Part shown: piece after piece, positions 1 to 13,200 of the stretch
How positions within the stretch are numbered: position 1 is the stretch's first letter
Layout: each line of letters opens with the position of its first letter
Origin: Proteromonas lacertae
Lineage: Eukaryota; Sar; Bigyra; Opalinata; Proteromonadidae
Length of the DNA stretch: 64,000 nt
Direction: 5' to 3'
NCBI GenBank assembly: GCA_002245135.1
Contig: NGBS01000007.1
Span: 1 to 64,000 of the forward strand
Program-made: the position numbers and the translations under genes
Notes under the pieces: model-generated
The model's database searches: none
Told to the model about the DNA's origin: nothing
The model's input: the letters and a program-made list of their open reading frames with translations, nothing else

Positions 1-3000
1 ACTTCATCATCATCAATATATCTACTTGTTAAATTACTAAATTCATCTAAACTACTACCAAATATGAATTCAGGGATTAATAAAACCATTTTTTATTCCT
101 CCATTTGTGTTTATTTCTTGAACTAGCGAATATTCGCGTTAACATTGAGTTTACTTCTACACTTCTAGTTCCTGTTGTATCATGGAAAAATACTAACTTT
201 AATGATTTTGGTCTATATCTTGTGTAATCTTCTTCATCTAATAACCTTGATGATGATGAAGATGTTTCAATTGTCCAATCACATTTATATCCTTCATTCT
301 CAGGGAATATATCATTCCAAGCATCAGCAGCTTCAGGCTGAGATGCATAATCAACCACAGATAAACTAAGATCATTTGACACTTTCACTAAATATATTAT
401 TCTATTGGCAAAACCATCAGTACTCATTTCAATTGTTCCTGATGGACCTACTGATGAGTAACCATACAAAGCGCTTCTAATCTTGACATTATCAAACGAT
501 TTTGTATAAGATGTAATTATATTTGACCATAATGTTACACTTATATATCCATTCTCAGTTTCTGATGTAATAATTGAGTTTTCACCATAACGATCATTCA
601 TCGCTTCAATAAATGATTTACTTGTAGATTTATATGTCATTGTATCAGATGTTTCTAAACCCATTTCTTTAATAAAGGCAGTTAATATATAACTATCAGC
701 TAGACATTTTGCAGGGATATATTCCATTAAATATCTATCTAAAGAAATTGATACAACATATGTTTTTGTCATATTTATATTCTGTTTACACAACCAATTA
801 AACGCTTGAACATTATTTTCTTTAATCACACTTAAAAATATAACTGAATCTTTATCTAAACTTTCAATATCAAAATCATCTGAATATAAGAATCATTTAA
901 ACTACTAAGATTATAAACATGTGTTTGTAATTTTATAGTATCACTCAATATCAACATACTTCTTGAAAACTGAGAACTAAATAGTTCATCATCTTGAATA
1001 ATATATAAATGATTCATATTAGGTAATATATATTTCCAAGCACTTTTCATTAATTGTTCACTAGTAATTTGAGTTGACATCGTATATTTTGGACATGATT
1101 CTGTTGGTGTTTAAACCATTATAGAAGAATAATTTCTTATTATTTTCAAAAATCTCATATACTGAACTACTAATTAATGAATTTCCACCTCCACCAAATA
1201 CTACACTTACTTCAGAAAGTCTACAGAATTCTTCAGCGTAATAAACATATCTTTCTATCTCTGATTGTGCATCTCTTATTAACATTGTAATTTTCCTACC
1301 TATTATTCCGCCACTATTATTAATCTCATCTACAGCTTGGATAATACCTCTTGTTATTGATCTTTCGGTTGTATTGTATTTGCCACTGAATGATGTTAAT
1401 ATACCAATTGTTATTGATGATTCTCTAAATTTATCATAAGCTATATCACCACTTAATTTACATACATATTTTGCATCATTCACCCAATCCTTGTAAGCTT
1501 GAGATTCTATAACTGTAGTAGAACTCATTATCAATTCAAACCCATATTCATCATCATTCTCTATCATTTTTACCAAATAACATATATTGATTTATATAAT
1601 TATCATCTCCCATTGTTAATCTTCCACCACTGGGAGATTTATAATTTAATTCATATAATTTTTTACTCACCAATTGTCCTTTTACACTTTTTACACTTTC
1701 AGCAGCATATATAAATATCTTACTAGATATATAAGCTGTGTACATTACTTCAGTAACAAAATTAGTAACAGATAATATTTCTCTTTTCATTATTTCATTC
1801 TCTGGATTGTCTAAATTAGTAAAATATGTTTCAACTGAATAAAATGGTTTTGCACCTCTATATGCTGCATTTGAAGCAGTATTCAATGAAATTATTGTGT
1901 ATTTATCTCTACTATTACTATCCTTTGTATATTTATCCAATAGTTTATCAACTTGAACATGTATAATAGAATCAGCCAAAAACAATATATAACATCCATA
2001 TGTAGGAGTTGCTGTAACTAATCCTTTCACAATATCTTCAAGTTCTGAGGAAATTGTTGTATCAGAACCATCTTCAGATTAATGCTAATCCACTTGATGA
2101 ATAATCAACTATTCCACCAATAATACTCATGTAACTATTAATATAACTTCCATATTTTACTCCTGCATCACCATTTGCAGTTAAAACGCAATAATGTAAT
2201 GTTTCTGGTTTTTGTTGGTTCAATCAGATAATCAATCACTCTACTTACAAAACTTGGCTCTTTTAACATATAAAACACATTCTTATAGCATTTTTCACCA
2301 CCTGTATAACCAATTTTGGAATAAAAGAATATCTTTCTCTATCAATAATGGACTTAATGAACTAATACAACCATCAGCTGCAGTTGAAAATATTACACCT
2401 TCTTTCACTTGCTTTAAATAATTTGATAATAATTCATAACATACAATATCACTTGATTGAATATCATAGCTTTGTACTGTAACTCTTTTGCCTAATAATC
2501 CATCATTTGTATTTAAAGCATCTAAAACTAATTCAAATACATTCATAACATATTTATCTGTATCTCTTAATCTACCAGATACTGATAAAGCAACAGCTAC
2601 TGTAATAGTTGGAACTACATTACCAGAACCAACAGATGAATCAGTAAAATCACACACTAAACCATTTGTTTCAGGTATATCCCAACTATATGCCAATGGT
2701 TCAAGTATTCTTGTTTGACCATATACATTTGATAAAACATAATTATTACCATCTTTAAGAATTTGCATAACAAAGAATGGTAATGAAAGATGATTATCAG
2801 TAAACATCATTGTAATACCACTACAAGCTTTAAGACTGGCTCTATACAGTTGGTTTGACAATAATTCATTGTTTGTATAATCACCATCTATTTTTGATAC
2901 AGCATTTGACCAATATACTATAGCCAAATATGAACTATGTGCTAATTCATTTCCTTTTATACTTTTACCATAATAATCATCTATATTAGTTCTGAATTTA

Positions 3001-6000
3001 CATTCTGAATTTATTTCGTCATAATATGAACCAGTCAAATAAACATTAACACTTCCTGATAATGTTAAAGAAGGAACTAAATCTCTATCACTTTGAATTG
3101 AAATAATATGAAATCTTTTGTTATTATTCAGTGACAATTTTTGATACTTATCAGCTACTAAACTATCAAAGTAATTGATATAATCAATCGCAGTAACATC
3201 ATCTAATGTTATGATAATTATACATCCATTTTCAATGTGTTTACCTACTATTTCATCTGCATAACTATAAGTTGTACCTTTACCAGATTCTACAAAATCA
3301 TTTCCAATTATTGTATACAACCCTTCATAATTATTAATCAATATCTGATGAATCATTTCATTGGTTTCATCACTTGTTCCTAAGAAATATATTTTCTTAT
3401 CAGATTCAACTTGATCTATAAATGTTGATAATGGTTTTGTAAATAAACTTGGAACTAATCCAGTATAATAGGTATTACTATCACACTCTTGACCTTCAAA
3501 TAATGATGGATACCACAATACTTTTTTAGATTTTCCAGATATTAGCTCTTTATTTATTACATTCTTACAATTTGTATCTGAACAACCAATTATCATTATC
3601 ACATCTTCATCTTTAGCCAATTCTTCACCAATTGATTTAAGATTATTAGAATTTGATGTATCATAAACTGTATAATCTAAATAAGTACCTTTTAAAGTAT
3701 CTCTTTTATTCAAATTCTTAATTGTAGCTATTACAATATCCACTGCATTTAATTCATACTTTTTATTATCACCAGTAATTGAATATAAAAAGGCTATTTT
3801 CTTACTATATCTTGGTATTTTATCACCTCTTATTGTTTTATTATCAACCTTCCATTCACAATAATACAAATTTCCATCATTATTATATTTTGTAGAATAA
3901 GGATTAATATAATTCAATTCATTCAAATGAGTAATTGTTTCTACAGTATGACTGTTGTTGTTTGTATGATAATGAACTTTTACTAAATCACTTATCAATG
4001 ATAATTGATTATTTGTAGTTACTATTGTATCATCAATTATATCACTTAAATTAACATTATGAACAGCATTCAATAATTCTTCAAATGAATATGGAACAAA
4101 TCCTTCTTCACCTGTATCTTCAGTAAAATTTATAGAATTTAAGGCTTTAGCAGCAATTATCACAGATAATAAACCTGAAGAGGATGGTTCTTTATCAATA
4201 AATGTATATTTTTCTTTTGCTATATTATAGACTTCTTGATTCTTAAAATGTGACTTTTGAAGTGTTTCTACAAAATAATGTCCATCAAACAACTCCCAAT
4301 ATTTATTATCATCAATTTCAGTAAGTTTTGTATTAAATGATACGACTGTATATGTATTAGAATCATAATTACTCTCTTTCATTTGTAATAATAAATCTTT
4401 TCCTGCTGATCCTTCTAACAATGATACAATCAATCCTGACTTCATATTACTCACAATGATATTCATCACTACATCCATTTTATAATTTGAAGTTGGTAAT
4501 CTTATCAAATTCTTTACTATTATTCCTTTCTCTTTTAGAAAATATTGAAGATTCAATGCATTTTCATAATCTTTTAAAGTGTCTGAATATAATACTATTA
4601 TATCATCAAATGATTTTTCAGATAAATAAAAATATGCAATTATTGTTATATATTCAGTAAATGGATTTCTCATATATATTACATTCTCACTACATTCATA
4701 TCCTTCAAATGCATATGGAAAAAATAATAACAATTCATTATCATGTAAATCATCTAATACATATCTTCTCATTTTTGAATTTGATAATCCAAATACCACT
4801 CTGTTTCCTGTATCGTTCACAGCTTTTCTAATGAACTCTTTTGCTATATCATTATCAGATTCTGTATTTTGAATTACTGGTAAAATCATTTTGTTGTGTA
4901 TTCCATTATAATGATCATTTACATAATCAACTGCAGCTAAATAACTAAGAAGCAAAGCTGATGAAGAAAATGAAAAAGTTCCTGTAAAGGATATTAAAAA
5001 GTAGAATCTAATTGAATCATAAGTGATTTCATTACCAGTGCCATTGAACCTTGAACAAATTTTATACTCTTCTCTATTAAAATGATTTCTATATACTTCA
5101 GCTTCCCAATTATTCGTAACATTTGATACTACATTGGATGATCCATCTTTATTCTTTTGTAAGACAACAAATGGAAATGGAATACTTGTATCAGTTTTTG
5201 ACATTGTTGTTATGCCAAACGAAGTAGTTAATGAATGATTGCTTAAATATTTGTAAATTCCTAAATTACTAAAATCTACAGTATCAGTATATTCATCAAC
5301 TAATAATTCATAGGCAATGATTGCTCTTGTTTCTACTTTTGGTATTGAATATGATTCACCAAACATATTGATTCCCATATTATATATCTTCGTAGCTGTA
5401 TTTTTATCAGTGTAACATGATGCTAACGAATACTGACCTACATTTCTTACTTTATCAACATCTGGGAATATACTCCAACTAAATATTGGGAAATCTTTAT
5501 GAGCATCTTCTAAACTAGTGTAAACAGTACCGAATATCTTTTGATATTTAATGAAGAATAATTCATAACTTTTCTGGTTTGTTAAATAATTTAAAAATAC
5601 ACCGCCATTGGGTATGTATAATCTATATGAGCTAACAAAATCAGTTATTGAATCTTCTAAAGAATCAGTATCAGATTCATTCACAACTTTATGTTTCTTA
5701 AGATAACCACCTAAACTGGAAATTGTATCTTTTATCATAGTCAATTCATTCTCTGATGTACTGACACTTGTAATTAACATCACATCTGTTGTGTAATGAG
5801 TTAATATATAGGCAATATAAGGGATAATCTTTTGATTTGGAAATGAACCTAATTCCATTCTATAGACATTACAATAATGAATAAAAATATACATTCTATT
5901 ATCACATATATCTCCACTTTTATCAATTATTGATATTAATAGCAAATCTTGTTTTTCTGTTAAGAATTGTTTTTGTTTCTCTAATGAACATGAGGTTATT

Positions 6001-9000
6001 ACTACTGTTGTTATATTTTCAGGATCAAAATCATCACAATAATATTTTGTTAATACCTAAATAAGCAATATAAACAATAAATATCTATATACAATATTAT
6101 AATCTCTTTCATTATAATTGGCTAAATACAAATCCAACAAAAACAGAATTGATTCCTCATTACTATTAATAACTAAATTTATGTTTAATAATTCAGAGGC
6201 AGTTTCTTCTAATTCACATGTTGAAGTATCTCCATCATTTCTCTATAACAAATAAAAACAAAAAATATATATACATAAGCTAAAAATGAAGTCAAAGTCA
6301 TTGGGTTTATGGTTTTCAACAATTTATAGTATTCTCCATTTTGAATTTTTACTAACACATAAGAATTAGAACAAATCATATCATCTCTTACTTTTATTTC
6401 TCCAACTGGTAAATTCAAAACTAAACCTTTAATTTGCCTTTTTAGTTCATCAAAAGTTTCATCTTTTGCTTTTGCAAATGCATTTTTCAGAATCATTAAA
6501 GCAGTATAAATGTTTAAAGTGTGTTCATTCAAAAGATCATCATTATCACCAAATCTTTCAGTAAATTCTGATATAAAATTTTCATTTTCACTATTCGTTT
6601 GACTATCTTTTGTATATGAAACAAAGAATGCATGTCCTTCCCATATTTCTGGATCTACCCATTCAATTAATACATCTAAACTAATAACGGTAAATTTATC
6701 AGATTTCATATTCTTTTCATTCAACATTTCTATAAAATCAGTAGTTTCACTTCCTAACACAGTAAATATCATCAACCTATCAGTGATAATATCTTTCATT
6801 GAATCAGTTATATTATCAAACGAATAAGTAGAATTCAAATAATATCTAGAAGTCTTTAAATCTCTCATTGTATCAGCTGTAATAGCTATTGATTCTCCAA
6901 CACCATGACAAAATGGATTATCACACATAACAATAGCTAATGTCTTTGATTGCGAAAATTGCCAAACAGTTGCTATTGAAGCAAATGCATAATGATTAGG
7001 AAATCTTCCAACTTGAACAATATTTTCATAACATCTCATTCCTTCACTTGGATGAATACTAAAGAGCAATTTATCATGTTTCTTTAATATTGGAGCAAGA
7101 ACATCTCTTTGTCCATTTGTGGTTGTACCAAAATAAGCTAATAAGTTTGGATCATCACTATTCTTTTCTACATATTCTTTCATATCATCAATGGCTGAAA
7201 ATATTTTGGTGGACATTTTCAATAATCTTCCATTTATTCCTTCTTTAATATTAATATAGTCATTTATTATATTATTATAAAGTAAATAATAATTTAAATA
7301 ATGTTGGAAATATGAATCAGTGACATATAAGAAAATAATGTGATAATATGGATAAGATTTACTTACTCCTTCTAACCATTCACATTTAGTACTTACATCA
7401 ATAAATGCATTAGTATACATAACATAAGATGATGATAATTCAACATCTATTCTCTTACTTGCATTATTAACTCTACCAATGTGAAGTTGAGATGAATCTG
7501 TACCTTGCGAGTTCCATTCAACATTCCCACCTGGACCTAACATTGCTGTAGTATATATAATCATTTGGTTAATCTTATCATGATCTAAACTTCTTGCTAA
7601 TCGAACTGCATATAATAACAGTCTAATATTTATGTAACTAAATCCCATTGTTGATGTTATATGTTGTTCTTCATCATAATCTAAATCAAATAGTTCTTGT
7701 TGAAATGTTTTACTTTCTGTTGTATTTAATTCATCAAAATAATATCCAATCACATATGAACCATCATACTATTATAATACATAACAAATACAATATATAA
7801 TACATTTTCCCATTCATTATTGATAATATTTTCATCCAATAGAAATGACAAAACTGGATATGTTTCAGTATCTTTAACAACAGAATGATAATATTTATAA
7901 AACATCTTTTGATAATATCTTTCAACTAAATTTACAACTAAACATCCTTCAGGTAATCCATTCCTTTCAGAACATTGACTTAATATTTTTGTACAAACAT
8001 TCAAAGCTTGTTCTTCATTTACAGCTTTCATTTGTTCATAAACAATCTCCTGAAATGAATCATATTCATTTGTTATATTAATTATAGTGTTTAATGCGTT
8101 TGCTGAGAATAAAGAGTCACTATAAACAATGAACAATCTTTTAGTTGTAACAATATTTGTAAACTCTTGAAGGATGAACTTCCACATTGAATAAATACTT
8201 AATCCTTAAGAAAGAAATTAAAGAAAAATACTTTGCTGTATATTATAAAAAAAATGATATTGGAATCACATTCTTTTTACAGTAATTACTTGCATCAGGT
8301 TTTATTCGAACATATGTATAATCTTTGATATTATTACTTTCAATCATCTCTAAGAAGTTTGTAGCATCTTCAATAGAAGAAGTACTAAACATTGCAATTA
8401 AATTAAACTGTGTTCTGTAATATAAATATTCTTCAAACACTTTTTCAGTACCAACTGATAAATCAATATATAATATTTCTAACCTTCTATTCATAATATA
8501 TCCCTATTAAAGAATAACAATAAAATAATATACTTCCTTGTTAATACTATTCTTTGCTGCTTGAAATGCATATCCTATATTATTATCAGAAATTGTCAAT
8601 TCTTTGATTCTTTCATCTTCACTAAAGAAATTTCTATAAGAAAATAATATAATATTCATTGTATCAGGTTTCATCGATATATTGGATTTTAATTGATTAC
8701 ATATATATTCTTTTGGTAATCCATCAATATATACATAAGATACACCAATTATAGGCTTGAAAGCTTTACTATTCTTCATACTACCTCCTGTATCTATTTC
8801 TCCAAAATCAACTATTCCAATTAATCTATTACCTTCATTTAAACCAACTTCTATTGTTTGATCACCTGCTGTATTTTTATAAATAGTAATATAGTTATTA
8901 TTTCTATATGTATAATACAATATATCACTTCCACTTGAGAAATCATTCAATATTTCTTTTCCTATTGTATAATATAATCGACACATTTCATATAATTGAA

Positions 9001-9899
9001 TAGCAGATAAACTAAAATCTTTATTTGCTAAAGTATCAACAGGATCTTGTGCATTACCTATATCAGTAATTAACTCTGATGGTAGTTCTGTATTTTCACT
9101 AAGAAACCTTGATCCTTTTGCTTCAGATGTTGATAATAATAAATCTCTTGGAACTGTTGGCATATTGATTACAACCACAGTTTGTGAAGATGGAGGTGTG
9201 TAACTATTCCATTCTTTTACTAACTCGACATCAGTATAATAGTTCAATATTGTAACTGCAGATATTTTTGGATTGTTGTTAAAATATTTGTTAATGTCGT
9301 CAAAAAGTTGATTTACTTCAGTTGAAGGTTTATCAAATACAATTATTGGTGTAAGTCTTAAAAAATTTAATACTCTATTCAAATCATTAATCAAGCTTCC
9401 TAATTCCACTTTTTTTGTTGAATCATATGCTATTATTATATTTTGAAGTTGATTTATTTTTCCATTCATTGCTAAATAATATATACAACTATTTATATAT
9501 ACAGAGTAAAATAGACTCTGAAATATCATATCCAAATATGATATTTGAGTAACAAGTGGTATTGGGATATGCTACAGCGTTCCATACATATATACCATAT
9601 TCTACTGCTATTTTATTTATCATATCAAAATCTGCATCTGGTATATAAGCAAAAACAGTGTCAATCTTCTTTGACTGCTGTTCTTTGAATAAAGTTGATA
9701 GTGTACTTTCAGATATATCTATTATTTCCTTATTCAGATTTAAATTGTCAGATTTTGAGATATAGTTGATTAAATACCTCATGTCATCTGGTACATCCTT
9801 ATCAACAACAAAAAGCCTATTTACATCATCTGACAATGCAACAGAAAAATAACATAGAAATATAAAGTAAGATATAACACCAATTTTGTGTAACGACAT
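1..9899 (-). CDS. Giant tandem Venus-flytrap (ANF-receptor-like) surface receptor, partial at left edge, with frame breaks
   Basis: The ATG at 9899 opens a protein with a signal peptide (hydrophobic core VISYFIFLCYFSVAL, then SDDVN). It reads leftward through introns at 9472-9502, 8504-8533, 8205-8231, 7769-7803, 6243-6274 and 6057-6092 (27-36 nt each). The product is a chain of roughly 390-residue periplasmic-binding-protein type I modules. Module starts lie near 9820, 8690, 7370, 6180, 5010, 3810, 2610, 1420 and 200. Recurring signatures are a GG(I/V)xG(K/R) turn after the first helix (for example near 1310), an (E)xC..N..Y segment, and a C-(D/E/N)(W/F) linker between modules. The C-terminus lies outside the window; by analogy with the divergent neighbour a 7TM domain is expected, which is inference. 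Frame is lost by one extra base near 8250 (T8 run), 2322, 2202, 2083, 1575, 1118, 132 and 92, and by one missing base near 870. The run 2400-8200 is clean. It may be a pseudogene, or a good gene with assembly errors. Confidence 0.85.
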
Positions 9900-10291
9900 T
9901 TTTGAAATTGAAAATAATATTTGGCTTGAAGAATAACAAAAATGACATTACTATTCTATGGTATTATTTTATCATTAGTAATTCACAGGTATATGCAATA
10001 TAACATATTGCAAATTATATAACAAAATTATAATTCTATTCATTCTATAAATAGTTGTAGTGTTAAAAATAGGCAATTACTTTATCAGACAAGCTGTATA
10101 TTCTTTTTATATTTTTTCTAACCCTATTGACATACATTTTTTATATACAATGTTTAATAGTAAAGAAAATGATCTACAATTTCTATGTAATTTTTATTTC
10201 ATTCTATGTATATAAAAGTTAATTTGCAGCAATACCTAATTACTATAATTTGAATTATATACTCACTAATCAACTTACTAAAAAAATAAAA
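9900..10291. promoter_or_regulatory. Divergent promoter region between the two giant receptor genes
   Basis: This 392-bp AT-rich interval separates the start codons of two head-to-head genes of the same architecture, so it must hold both promoters. I see no ORF or RNA gene in it. One GGCTTGAA element lies at 9923-9930, about 24 bp upstream of the minus-strand ATG and in reverse orientation relative to that gene. A shared promoter would allow co-expression of the pair, which is inference. Confidence 0.6.
9923..9930 (+). promoter_or_regulatory. GGCTTGAA element
   Basis: One copy of the recurring (A/G)GCTTGA(T/A) element seen near many start codons in this window. Here it lies 24 bp from the start codon of the minus-strand giant receptor and points away from it. 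Function is inferred only from recurrence. Confidence 0.35.
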
Positions 10292-13200
10292 ATGTTTCAA
10301 AAACATATTCGTTGTGTGATGTTGTATATAGAAACTATTTTTGAAAATCTAATGAATAATAGATATTTATATTTGTTTGTAATATTTTGTGTGGAAGTTG
10401 TGGGTATCAAGATTGGTTACATTATTAAAGACGGTTCTTCTTCTGAATTTGAATTTCTTTCTGCATATATATTAAAACTTAACAGTAATCAAAGAGAACA
10501 AATAGAATTAATAAAAATAGATAAAAATAGTAATGATTATATCAAAATCTTGAAAGATCCTGATCTGTCTGTTGCCACATCGTTATGTCAAGAAAATGTG
10601 GATGATAATATGAAAGTTGACCTCGTTAATAACAATGTGGTGTTATGGTGTGCAGATTTAGCAGTAGTTGGTGATTGTAGTCGAGATATGATTAATGGAA
10701 TGTCAGTTACACCATCTTTAGAGCAATGTATAATTATTTGTATAATTTAATAGCCATGTACATACTTGCAACGCAATATCCTCTTAATTTTGCTATTATA
10801 TTGGATAAGGCATTAGTAGTATCACCATTTTACTATGAAAGAATAATTCACTTAATAAAATTCTACAATGGTTCAGTTGTTTTTGACATTCATAATACAA
10901 CATTAACTGCAGACAATTTAGCCAAATACGAAGATAAGTTAAAAGAATATAAAGACGAAGGAGTAACAACTATTTTATTGCACAACAAAATGGATAAAAT
11001 AATGGAAATATTTAATCAAAGAACAGATAAATATTTAGCTCCAAAATATCCTATGTTATTATTAGAGGGTGGATTAACATATGCTGAAATTAGTGCTGAT
11101 AGTAGATATAATAGTAATTATGATGTTGGTAATTTATATATTCGATCTTATCATTCTGAAATTAATAATGAAAAGAATACTCTTTATAAACAAATTCATA
11201 GTAGTGATCCATCTTTTGCTAGTTTAACTGAAAGTAAAGGTGCAGTTTTGTATATATTTATTATTATTATTATTTATAGAACTGGTGTTGTTGATTTAAT
11301 AGGTTATGCAGCTGATCATGTTCCTACAAGTAAGATATACACAATGTTTACTTATTTGTATGATAAACCGTTTGAATTTGCAGGTGGCAATATCATTTTA
11401 AGAACTAATCATATGATGACTTCAACTCATTATATTGGCATTGTCACGAAAGATACAACTAGTGGTGATGTTAAATTAGTATATAAACATATAATTGAAC
11501 CAGATGTTACATTTGAACCAACACAATTTGAGAATGAAATTGTTGAAGTTGGTTGTAATTTTATCAATAACCCTGTAGATGGATCTTATAAACCTGATTA
11601 TTTACCTATTACATTCATGTTAGACATGAGTTTATATCAATCTAAAGTAGTTTATCAATTTATGAAAATGTATTTTGATAATATCAATGCAAATAAGCCA
11701 ATATTAGATAAGATATTATTCCCACTGATGTATAACATACTTGATGGAGCTGAAGCAATTAATAAGAAATTATTAGAAATGATTGACAAATATGACGCTA
11801 GAACAATATTCTTAATGACTTCAGAAGAAGATAGAGTTCAGTTATACACATTTTTAAAGGATTATGATACAGAAATATTCTACATTGGTCCAAATGAAGC
11901 TGAGATTTGTACAAGTGATTTGATATTTGGAGATTTTGTAAATGAAGTTTATGTTGAAGAAATATATAAATATGTTAGGAATATTGGTAAAATAAGAATT
12001 GCTTTAATTGGTAGTCCAATGTCTTATGGTACTCATACAAGGACATTAATAAAAGAATATTTCAATGAACAAGGAATGGATATAAAGATTGTATCTGAAC
12101 AGAATATTCAAAAACCAACAGAATTAGAAGCAAATGTGACTGTTGATTCGTTTATTGAATTGTATGGTTTAGTGAATGATACAGTTGTTATTATTACAGC
12201 AGAAAATGAGTATTTACCATATTTATATAAAGCATTTTATCAAAAAGGTATTAAAACTGCAAATGGTTTTACATTTATTTCATTGAATTTAGATCAATTG
12301 ATTGTAGATGGAGCAGGTAGTGAAAATGTATATAGAAATTTATTATTATTATTATTATATAGTTTAATGGAACAATGTTTATCAGCTACAGTAGTAATGA
12401 AATGAACTCGCAATCATTAGATATATTCTATAAATCATTTTCTGATTTAACTGGAAAAGAAGTACCATTTACACAAACTATTGCTTTTATTTTCAATTTA
12501 GTTTCTATAATTACTGATGCAATATTGTCATCTTCATCTGTTTCACCTGAGTATTATAGAGAATATTTGTATCATACAATCTTAAAAGAACCTTCATATG
12601 GTAAATATGAGATATATTCGAATGGTATTGCTAGAGGTGAAATACATATGTTTCAATTAGATGAGAATAATTTAGCTGAAATTGTTTATTCACCTAATTT
12701 TGTAAGTGAAAGTTATGCATTTGTGAATAAGTCTAAAACTTGTTCTTTTAGTAATGGAATAATGAATGAAGGATATACTGATATTTATTATATTGGAATT
12801 ATCTATAATTTGAATTCAAAAATAGATATTACTACTGTTGATTCGTTAAGTTTAGTTTTAGAATTAATCAATTTAGATGGTGGTTTAAATGGAAGAATTG
12901 TATTACCAGCAACACTGAAATGGATAGTAGGAGATAATGAAGATATGAAGAAAGAAATGGAACATCTATTCAATACAACAAATCCATTATTTGTAGTTGG
13001 AACTGATGATGACAATTCAAAGAAAGTATTATCTCCAATTCTAGAAAAATATGATAAATTATGTTTTTCATTGTTAATTAGTGGAGGTGAAACTGAACAT
13101 CCGAACATAATTCAAATGAATGCAATTCCTAATCAATTATTTTCACTACCATTAATGTATTTTTTACAGAAAACACCAAAATATATCATATTATATGATT

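Noticed and set aside
860-895. A 23- or 26-nt intron explaining the frame change near 870
   Set aside because: It would restore frame, but it removes residues needed to match the spacing of sister VFT modules, and its start GTAG/GTTT is unlike the usual donors; a missing base fits better.
6120-6160. Suspected frameshift in a T-run of the left receptor
   Set aside because: Recounting the run (five bases) shows the frame is continuous there.
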